Shown here piece after piece: positions 1 to 6,323 of a stretch of DNA of 13,076 nt. Both the position numbers and the translations under genes were made by a program. The first letter of the stretch is position 1. The number at the start of each line of letters is the position of its first letter. Source of the DNA: Chloroflexota bacterium (lineage in GTDB: Bacteria; Chloroflexota; Anaerolineae; Anaerolineales; Anaerolineaceae); assembly GCA_011053085.1 (NCBI GenBank), contig DSBE01000385.1:1-13076 (forward strand). Direction: 5' to 3'. Under the pieces are notes generated by a model. It searched no databases and was not told where the DNA came from. It was given only the letters and a program-made list of their open reading frames with translations.

Positions 1-93
1 CATCAAGGTCGATATGAATAATGGTTTGCATATATAAATTATATAGTCTTCTGGCATGATAACCATTGTATATTTCTATCAATTCGTTTTGGC

Positions 94-122
94 TTGTAAA
101 TATCCGAGGTGCTTAGTACAAT
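94..122 (+). promoter_or_regulatory. putative sigma70-type promoter of the gcv operon
   Basis: A -35-like TTGTAA (94-99) is followed after 17 bases by a -10-like TACAAT (117-122). These match the sigma70 consensus at 4 of 6 and 5 of 6 positions with ideal spacing. Transcription would start near 129 and give a leader of about 125 nt before gcvH. The region is AT-rich and other TATA-like strings lie at 31-45, so the assignment is tentative. Confidence 0.35.
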
Positions 123-165
123 CATGATAACTGAAGAAAAGAGTTGGACCCAACACCATTGAGTA

Positions 166-232
166 CACCTGATACTGAAGAGTGAACCGAATCAGGGTGA
201 CGAATATTTACCAAACCTTACATTGCCTGATT
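166..232 (+). promoter_or_regulatory. possible structured leader RNA with alternative pairings upstream of gcvH
   Basis: AATCAGG at 190-196 can pair with either of two flanking sites. One is CCTGAT at 168-173, extended by CAC/GTG across a bulge (166-173 with 191-199). The other is CCTGATT at 226-232, which ends five bases before the gcvH Shine-Dalgarno. The two pairings exclude each other. A smaller hairpin, GTTG/CAAC, lies just upstream around 143-154. I could not find the conserved elements of a glycine riboswitch. The arrangement could act as a switch or be chance. Confidence 0.25.
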
Positions 233-252
233 AAATAAAGGAGAAATTAACC

Positions 253-636
253 ATGGAATTCCCAAAAGAACTGCGATATACCGAAACTGATGAGTGGGTT
301 CGCGTAAAAGGCAACATTGCCACCGTAGGACTCTCTGACTTTGCCCAGGATCAGCTGTCTGATCTGGTGTATTTTGAATCCCTGGTCGAAATTGGCGATA
401 CCGTTGAAGCAGAAGGCAATCTTGCCACGGTTGAGTCGGTGAAATCTGCAGGCGATGTATTGAGTCCCGTTTCCGGCGAGATTATCGAAATCAATGGCGA
501 CCTGGAAGATGAGCCTGAAATTATCAATACTGACCCCTATGGCAATGGTTGGATGTTCAAAATCGAAATGTCCGATCCAACCGAGGTAGAAGGACTCTTA
601 ACCGCCGAAGAATACCAGGATCAGTCCGAAGGATAA
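253..636 (+). CDS. gcvH: glycine cleavage system H protein (lipoyl carrier)
   Basis: This 127-residue protein has the usual length of GcvH. It carries the lipoyl group that shuttles the aminomethyl intermediate between the P, T and L proteins of the cytoplasmic glycine cleavage system. The lipoylation site is visible as ESVKSA with the modified lysine at K64, in the typical hairpin turn between the ATVES strand and the SPVSGEI strand. The N-terminal YTETDEWV segment and the C-terminal DPYGNGWMFKI segment are also family hallmarks. The ATG start has a strong Shine-Dalgarno, AAAGGAG (237-243), nine bases upstream. It is the first gene of a three-gene operon, and gcvPA follows after 10 bases. 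No gcvT precedes it in the window. Identification is secure. Confidence 0.97.
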   Translation: MEFPKELRYTETDEWVRVKGNIATVGLSDFAQDQLSDLVYFESLVEIGDTVEAEGNLATVESVKSAGDVLSPVSGEIIEINGDLEDEPEIINTDPYGNGWMFKIEMSDPTEVEGLLTAEEYQDQSEG

Positions 637-646
637 ATAATACCGC

Positions 647-1981
647 ATGTTTATTCCCCACACTTACGAAGAAACTATATCCATGCTCAAAACGATAGGT
701 TTTGAGCATATTGATGAATTGTTCTCCGATATTCCAGCACCATTGAGAAATGCCAATCTCGATTTGCCCGAAGCAATGACAGAGATGGAAGTATCCAAAT
801 ACCTGGAGGAGATCAGTCAAGCCAACGAAACAACACAGGAACTGATGTGTTTTTTGGGTGCTGGTTACTACAATCACTACTCACCTGCCATCGTTGACAG
901 CATGCTACGGATCGGTTCGTTTTATTCCGCCTATACGCCCTACCAACCGGAAATTTCGCAGGGAACATTACAAGTTATCTATGAATACCAATCCTTGATC
1001 TGTGCCTTGACAGGTATGGAAGCCAGCAACGCCTCACATTACGATGGCGCTACCGCCGCCGCAGAAGCGGTTCTGACCGCCTTTTATCAGTTCAACAAGA
1101 AACGTTCAAATGTAATCCTGTCGCATTTCATCAACCCTCAATATGCTGAAGTGATCGATACCTATGCTTCAGATCTTCCGCAGGTGAACATCATTCATCA
1201 TACCGCTGAGGATGCCGACATCCCCTCGTTGATTGATAAAGACACCGCTTTGATTGTTCTGCAATATCCTGACTTCTTAGGAAATATCAAAGATTATTCA
1301 GCCATTGTAAATACTGCCCACGAACATGGAGCATTAATATGCGTGATTGTCAATCCAATCGCGCTTGGTTTGCTAATCCCTCCCGGTGAATGGGGTGCCG
1401 ACATCGTGGTGGGCGAAGGCCAGCCGCTGGGAATTCCGCTGTGGTTTGGCGGACCGGGCTTGGGCTTTTTTGCCACCAGCAAGAAAATGATCCGAAAAAT
1501 TGCCGGCAGAATCAGCGGTGAAACCACCGATGCCAATGGCAACAGAGGCTATGTGCTCACACTCACCGCCAGAGAACAGCATATCCGCCGTGAGAAAGCC
1601 ACCTCAAACATATGCACCAACCAGGCTTTGCTGGCTTTGGCAGCCACCGTTTACCTCAGCGCTTTGGGCAAACATGGATTGCAGCAGGTGGCAAACACTT
1701 GCTACCAGAATTCTCACTATGCCGCCAAAGAAATTCAGGCAATTGATGGCTACACGCTCATTAATACCGAAGCCTACTATCACGAATTCGTCATTTCCTG
1801 CCCGGTGCCGGTCAATGAGATTAACAATCACCTACTGGATCACGGAATACTGGGAGGATTGGATCTCAGCGAAATGTATCCAGAGTACGAGAATCCTGTT
1901 CTGTTTGCTGTGACGGAACTCAATGACCGCGAACAAATCGATACCCTCGTTGAAGTGTTAAGGGAGTTCAGCCATGCATGA
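647..1981 (+). CDS. gcvPA: glycine dehydrogenase (decarboxylating) subunit 1, P-protein alpha half
   Basis: This 444-residue protein corresponds to the N-terminal half of the glycine decarboxylase P-protein, in the two-subunit form found in many archaea, Gram-positives and Chloroflexota. With GcvPB it decarboxylates glycine using PLP and loads the aminomethyl group onto lipoyl-GcvH. Conserved segments include YTPYQPEISQG (97-107), NASHYDGATA (128-137), WFGGPGLGFFA (266-276) and the R-rich IRREKATSNICTNQALLAL run near 313-331. The length is close to the usual 445-450. The start at 647 lies 10 bases after the gcvH stop, with a weak AGGA about 13 bases upstream, so translation probably depends partly on coupling to gcvH. 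Its last 8 bases overlap gcvPB, which fits equimolar production of the two subunits. Confidence 0.96.
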   Translation: MFIPHTYEETISMLKTIGFEHIDELFSDIPAPLRNANLDLPEAMTEMEVSKYLEEISQANETTQELMCFLGAGYYNHYSPAIVDSMLRIGSFYSAYTPYQPEISQGTLQVIYEYQSLICALTGMEASNASHYDGATAAAEAVLTAFYQFNKKRSNVILSHFINPQYAEVIDTYASDLPQVNIIHHTAEDADIPSLIDKDTALIVLQYPDFLGNIKDYSAIVNTAHEHGALICVIVNPIALGLLIPPGEWGADIVVGEGQPLGIPLWFGGPGLGFFATSKKMIRKIAGRISGETTDANGNRGYVLTLTAREQHIRREKATSNICTNQALLALAATVYLSALGKHGLQQVANTCYQNSHYAAKEIQAIDGYTLINTEAYYHEFVISCPVPVNEINNHLLDHGILGGLDLSEMYPEYENPVLFAVTELNDREQIDTLVEVLREFSHA

Positions 1982-3440
1982 ACCTACTATTTATGAAATT
2001 TCCGTAGAAGGCCGCCAGGGTGTTCGTTTTCCACAACCAGATGTACCGGAAACACAATTCCCTGAGAATTTTTTGCGTCAAGAACTCCCACTGCCAGAGC
2101 TATCAGAAATTGATGCCGTACGCCATTTCAGTGGTTTGGCCCAAAAGAATTATTCTGTCGATGCCGGCTTCTACCCCTTGGGTTCCTGTACGATGAAATA
2201 CAACCCCAAGATCAATGAGCAGGTGGCGCGATTTCCAGGTTTTCTACACACCCACCCTTTACAGCCTATCACCACCGTGCAGGGCAATCTCTACCTGATG
2301 TACCACCTGCAAGAATACTTGAAGGAAATTACCGGGTTTTCAGGTGTTTCGTTGACCCCGGCAGCAGGCGCCCAGGGTGAATTCGTCGGCGTAAAAATGA
2401 TAAAACGCTATCTTGAGGAACATGGACAGTCACACCGCAACAAATTGCTGATTCCCGATTCTGCCCATGGCACCAATCCTGCTTCGGCAACCATGAACGG
2501 CTTCGACACCCTGCCCGTGCCAAGCAACAGCAATGGCACCATCGACATGGATGTGTTAGCAGAGTTATGCCAGCGTGATGACATCGCAGGTATCATGATC
2601 ACCAACCCGAACACTTTAGGTCTTTTTGAGAAGGACATCGTGGAAGTAACCAGATTGGTTCATGAAGCAGGCGGTCTGGTGTATGGAGATGGTGCCAACA
2701 TGAATGCTTTGCTTGGTGTTGCCAAACCCGCAGACTTCGGAATTGATGTAATGCATCTCAACCTGCACAAAACTTTCTCAACCCCGCATGGCGGTGGTGG
2801 ACCTGGCGCCGGCCCTGTCGTTACTACCGACCGATTAGCACCCTATTTGCCTGGACCAATTGTGACCGTTTTGGAAGAGGAAAGTGAGGACACCGCCCCT
2901 TTATATGGTTATCTCACCCCAGAAAAAACCATCGGACAGGTCAAAGCATTTCAGGGCCAATTTGGTGTACTTGTTAAAGCCTTCACCTATATCTCCATGC
3001 TGGGTGCCGCAGGATTGCGCAGAGTCAGCGAATACGCGGTGCTGAATGCCAATTATCTGTTGGCCAACCTGCGTGACACCTATGTGGTACCCTACGATGG
3101 ACTATGCAAGCATGAATTCGTACTGGAAGGTGTCTGGAAAGATATACCCGACATACATGCTCTGGATATCGCCAAACGTTTGATCGATTACGGTTTCCAC
3201 CCACCTACCAATTACTTCCCGCTTATCGTGCATGAAGCCTTGATGATCGAGCCCACTGAAACTGAATCCAAAGACACCCTGGATGCGTTCATTGCCGCTA
3301 TGAAATCGATCGCCAAGGAAGCACGAGAAGACCCTGCGTTGCTTCATGCTGCCCCGCAATCCACTGCCATTGGTCGGCTGGATGAAGTCAAAGCAGCCAA
3401 AATGCTTAATGTGTGCTGCTTGCCCCAGTACAACCAATAA
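1974..3440 (+). CDS. gcvPB: glycine dehydrogenase (decarboxylating) subunit 2, P-protein beta half, PLP-binding
   Basis: This 488-residue protein is the C-terminal half of the P-protein and carries the PLP cofactor. The Schiff-base lysine is K266 in DVMHLNLHKTFSTPHGGGG, the signature of this family, and the glycine-rich run follows it directly. Other conserved parts are FYPLGSCTMKYNPKINE (66-82), LTPAAGAQGE (127-136), DSAHGTNPASA (162-172) and GDGANMNALLG (238-248). The start ATG lies inside the end of gcvPA (ATGCATGA, 8-base overlap) and has an AGGGAG Shine-Dalgarno at 1961-1966, seven bases upstream. Full length, with no lesion seen. It ends the operon, with a hairpin terminator starting 19 bases after the stop. 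Confidence 0.97.
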   Translation: MHEPTIYEISVEGRQGVRFPQPDVPETQFPENFLRQELPLPELSEIDAVRHFSGLAQKNYSVDAGFYPLGSCTMKYNPKINEQVARFPGFLHTHPLQPITTVQGNLYLMYHLQEYLKEITGFSGVSLTPAAGAQGEFVGVKMIKRYLEEHGQSHRNKLLIPDSAHGTNPASATMNGFDTLPVPSNSNGTIDMDVLAELCQRDDIAGIMITNPNTLGLFEKDIVEVTRLVHEAGGLVYGDGANMNALLGVAKPADFGIDVMHLNLHKTFSTPHGGGGPGAGPVVTTDRLAPYLPGPIVTVLEEESEDTAPLYGYLTPEKTIGQVKAFQGQFGVLVKAFTYISMLGAAGLRRVSEYAVLNANYLLANLRDTYVVPYDGLCKHEFVLEGVWKDIPDIHALDIAKRLIDYGFHPPTNYFPLIVHEALMIEPTETESKDTLDAFIAAMKSIAKEAREDPALLHAAPQSTAIGRLDEVKAAKMLNVCCLPQYNQ

Positions 3441-3458
3441 TGGAAAAACTACAGGATG

Positions 3459-3487
3459 ATGCCGCCCGGTTGGGCGGCATTTTTATT
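3459..3487 (+). terminator. rho-independent terminator of the gcv operon, possibly shared with alaS
   Basis: A perfect 9-bp GC-rich stem, ATGCCGCCC (3459-3467) and GGGCGGCAT (3472-3480), closes a GGTT tetraloop and is followed at once by TTTTATTT. This is a classical intrinsic terminator for the plus strand. The convergent alaS ends at 3488, so the same stem also lies just after alaS. On the minus strand the next T-run (complement of 3443-3447) begins about 11 bases after the stem, so termination in that direction would be weaker. Confidence 0.9.
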
Positions 3488-6223
3488 TCATTTCCCTTGC
3501 TGGCCGATCAAGACAGGTAGTGCAGCAAGTGCATCTTGTAGTTTGGAAGTATCTCGTCCGCCAGCCTGCGCCAGGTTGGGCCGCCCGCCTCCGCCGCCAC
3601 CGACCACATTTGCCATTTCTTTGACCAGGTTTCCCGCATGATAGCCTTGTTTAACAAGATTGTCCGTGACAACCACGATGAAAAGAGGTTTATCATCGAT
3701 TATTGTCGCCAGTGCCGCAATCCCGGAAACCACTTTATCTCTGAAACGATCTGCCAAAATCCTCAGATCATCCACTGATACATTGGCAATTTCAGTTGCC
3801 AGATATTGTATTCCGTCGACCGTTTGGATGTTCAACAATGATGATTCAAAAGCTTGCATAGCAACCTGCTGCCTTAGTTGAGTTAATTCTTTTTCAGTCC
3901 GGCGCAAGTCATTGATAACACCCTCCACCCTGGCAGGTACTTCGTTGGGAACACAATCCAGCATCCTGGCGGTGTCTTTTAGCAAAGAGAATCGCTTTCT
4001 GGACAGTTCATACGAGTGTCTGCCGGTGACTGCTTCAATGCGGCGAATACCCGCCGCAACACTGGATTCATTGAGTAGAATGAAATTGCCAATCAATCCT
4101 GTTTCTTCAACATGGGTGCCGCCACATAATTCATACGAGATTGTATCGCCGCCTTCTATGCGCACTGTACGGACAGTCTGGCCATATTTTTCACCAAACA
4201 AGGCCGTAACACCCTCTGCGAATGCAGTTTCACGGTCTTTCTCTTGAATAGACAGTGGCAAATTGCCAAGGATAATTTCATTCACGCGTGCCTCAATCGC
4301 CTGCATTTGTTGCGGCGTCAGTGCTTCAGGATGGGTGAAGTCAAACCGCAAACGATCTGGTGAAACCAACGAACCCGCCTGGCGGGCATGATCACCCAAC
4401 ACCTTGCGAAGAACGGCATGCAGCAGATGGGTGGCAGTGTGGTTTCGCATGATATCAAGCCGTCGACTTTCATCAACCAACAGAACGTATTGATCGCCGA
4501 TCGCTACTTTCCCGGTTTTGACTACCCCATGGTGCGTGATGATTCCGGCAGCGGGTTTTCTGGCTTCCACAATATCGATTTCCCACCGGCCATCCTTGTC
4601 CACAATTCTACCGGTATCACTGACCTGCCCGCCACTTTCCAAATAGAAATTGGTCGTCGGTAGAACCACATCAACCTCGTCGCCCGAATACGCGACATCG
4701 ACGGATTGACCATCGCTCACAATCGCCAGAATTTCACCTGATTGTGGCTTCGCAAGATAGGGATCATAAGCCACGCCACTCTCGCCAAGGTTTCCGTTTA
4801 CCACCAATGAACTAAACAACGAGCCGAACAACTCAGCTTCATTTCCACCCACAACTCCCATAGCTTTGCCGCCACCAGATGCCAGCCGGTGAGTTTCCAT
4901 AGCCGCGTGGAAACCTTCTTCAGACACATCGAGTCCCCTTTCGCGTAAAATATCTCTCGTTATTTCAAAAGGAATACCATGCGTAGCATACAAATCAAAT
5001 GCCTGTTCGCCTGACACTGTTGTCTTCTGTTGTTTGAATAACTGGTTAATCAGGTCATCCAATTGATCCAATCCTGCATCCAGCGTTTTTTGAAAACGCT
5101 CTTCTTCTCGTGTAATTGTGTCGAGAATCGCGGTTTGATTGGCCGACAATTCTTTGTAAAAATCACCATATTCGTTGATGACTGTCGCCGCTACTTTTGC
5201 GAGGAAAGGCTGTGTAAGGCCAATCTGCGCACCGAATCGATAGGCACGCCTAATAATCATGCGGCAGATATAATTCCTGCCGGTATTACCGGGGACAACA
5301 CCGTCTGCGATTAAGAACGCTGCAGCCCGTGCATGATCCGCAATGACACGATAAGGAGTTAGGAATTGCTGCATGTCTCTGTCAGTATGCTTGGCAAGAT
5401 CCCTGATAGTAGCAAATATTCCCGCAAACAGATCAGTTTTATAGTTCGAGTAGACTCCCTGTAGTATGCTGACAATACGCTCAAACCCCATACCAGTGTC
5501 TACATGCTTTTTGGGTAAAGGTAAAAGGGTGTCTGCGGCTGTACGATTGTATTGAATAAAAACCAGGTTCCAAATTTCTACAAATCGCGGACAATCTCCA
5601 TTCACCTGGCAGGTGTGATTTGGGTCATTTTGTTTATCGCAAAACTCTGCGCCAAGATCATAATGAATCTCACTATCAGGTCCACAAGGGCCCGTATCCG
5701 CCATGGCCCAAAAATTATCTTTGCGGCCAAATGGCAGGATGTGAGCAGGATTGATGCCCGGTTGTTTGCGCCATTCTCGATCAGCCTCTTCATCTGCCGC
5801 GATTTCGCCCAGTTCGTCCACAAATGTCGTTGTCCACAATCGTGCTTTATCTAACCCCCACACTTCAGTCAAGAGTTCCCATGCCCAGGCAATTGCTTCA
5901 GGTTTGTAATAATCTCCGAACGACCAGTTGCCCAGCATTTCAAAAAATGTATGATGTGTGTTATCACGCCCTACATCATCAAGATCATTGTGTTTGCCAG
6001 CTACGCGCAAGCATTTTTGTGAATTAACAGCGCGCGTGTATACCGGTGTCTCTTCTCCCAAAAAAATACCTTTAAACTGCACCATACCAGCATTGGTAAA
6101 TAACAAAGTCTGATCACCGCCCGGCACCAGAGAGGATGATGGCACAAAGGTATGCCCCTTTTTTTCCTTAAAAAATTGGATAAAACTCTCGCGTATCTCT
6201 GCGCCTGTCATGTGCTCGTTCAT
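3488..6223 (-). CDS. alaS: alanyl-tRNA synthetase
   Basis: This 911-residue class II synthetase (E. coli AlaRS is about 875) charges tRNA-Ala and edits Ser/Gly mischarging in the cytoplasm. Counting from the chosen ATG, the catalytic domain runs from about residue 5 (TGAEIRESF) to about 240, with FTNAGMVQFK near 42-51, GRDNTHHTFFEMLGNWSFGDY near 85-105 and GPCGPDSEIHYD near 178-189. A Cys/His-bearing insert (C195, H203, C205, C211) precedes WNLVFIQYNR. The editing domain shows the zinc-binding HTATH (H595, H599) and CGGTH (C700, H704) motifs. The C-Ala domain ends with the glycine run GGGGGGRPNLAQAGG near 875-889. I chose ATG 6223 because GGAGAA sits six bases upstream. An in-frame TTG at 6256 would add 11 residues but lies upstream of the predicted transcription start. 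Confidence 0.97.
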   Translation of the reverse strand: MNEHMTGAEIRESFIQFFKEKKGHTFVPSSSLVPGGDQTLLFTNAGMVQFKGIFLGEETPVYTRAVNSQKCLRVAGKHNDLDDVGRDNTHHTFFEMLGNWSFGDYYKPEAIAWAWELLTEVWGLDKARLWTTTFVDELGEIAADEEADREWRKQPGINPAHILPFGRKDNFWAMADTGPCGPDSEIHYDLGAEFCDKQNDPNHTCQVNGDCPRFVEIWNLVFIQYNRTAADTLLPLPKKHVDTGMGFERIVSILQGVYSNYKTDLFAGIFATIRDLAKHTDRDMQQFLTPYRVIADHARAAAFLIADGVVPGNTGRNYICRMIIRRAYRFGAQIGLTQPFLAKVAATVINEYGDFYKELSANQTAILDTITREEERFQKTLDAGLDQLDDLINQLFKQQKTTVSGEQAFDLYATHGIPFEITRDILRERGLDVSEEGFHAAMETHRLASGGGKAMGVVGGNEAELFGSLFSSLVVNGNLGESGVAYDPYLAKPQSGEILAIVSDGQSVDVAYSGDEVDVVLPTTNFYLESGGQVSDTGRIVDKDGRWEIDIVEARKPAAGIITHHGVVKTGKVAIGDQYVLLVDESRRLDIMRNHTATHLLHAVLRKVLGDHARQAGSLVSPDRLRFDFTHPEALTPQQMQAIEARVNEIILGNLPLSIQEKDRETAFAEGVTALFGEKYGQTVRTVRIEGGDTISYELCGGTHVEETGLIGNFILLNESSVAAGIRRIEAVTGRHSYELSRKRFSLLKDTARMLDCVPNEVPARVEGVINDLRRTEKELTQLRQQVAMQAFESSLLNIQTVDGIQYLATEIANVSVDDLRILADRFRDKVVSGIAALATIIDDKPLFIVVVTDNLVKQGYHAGNLVKEMANVVGGGGGGRPNLAQAGGRDTSKLQDALAALPVLIGQQGK

Positions 6224-6230
6224 GCAAACT

Positions 6231-6236
6231 TCTCCT
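6231..6236 (-). promoter_or_regulatory. Shine-Dalgarno of alaS that fixes the start codon
   Basis: On the minus strand AGGAGA occurs seven bases before ATG 6223. No comparable site precedes the in-frame TTG at 6254-6256 or the next internal ATG (residue 5), so this site supports the 911-residue form. Confidence 0.8.
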
Positions 6237-6258
6237 GTTGGTTCTGATTCAGACAAAC

Positions 6259-6287
6259 ATTATAAAAGATTGCACCCAGCAGCGCAA
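6259..6287 (-). promoter_or_regulatory. promoter of alaS
   Basis: On the minus strand a perfect -10 TATAAT (6264-6259) lies 17 bases downstream of TTGCGC (6287-6282), which keeps the TTG of the -35 consensus. Transcription would start near 6252, giving a leader of about 30 nt that carries the alaS Shine-Dalgarno. The promoter sits in the 100-bp gap after the protease gene, so alaS is probably transcribed independently of that cassette. I saw no convincing intrinsic terminator in the gap, so read-through from the cassette into alaS is possible. Confidence 0.65.
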
Positions 6288-6323
6288 CCGGTAGCGCCAG
6301 CGAAGGAACCCAGAAACCTTAAT

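Noticed and set aside
1..3. Minus-strand gene starting with ATG at the left edge of the window
   Set aside because: Only the start triplet would lie in the window and there is no ribosome-binding site before it, so nothing can be supported.
129..252. Glycine riboswitch upstream of gcvH
   Set aside because: The conserved core strings of glycine aptamers (such as the CTCTCAGG-type and GAAGG-type segments in tandem) are not present; only the alternative pairing described above is supportable.
3488..6256. Longer alaS form starting at TTG 6256
   Set aside because: The extra 11 residues lie before the conserved N-terminus and upstream of the predicted transcription start; ATG 6223 has the proper Shine-Dalgarno.
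6276..6300. Terminator of the protease cassette between it and alaS
   Set aside because: The minus-strand GCGC...GCGC hairpin has only four good pairs and no T-run next to it, and it overlaps the alaS -35 region.
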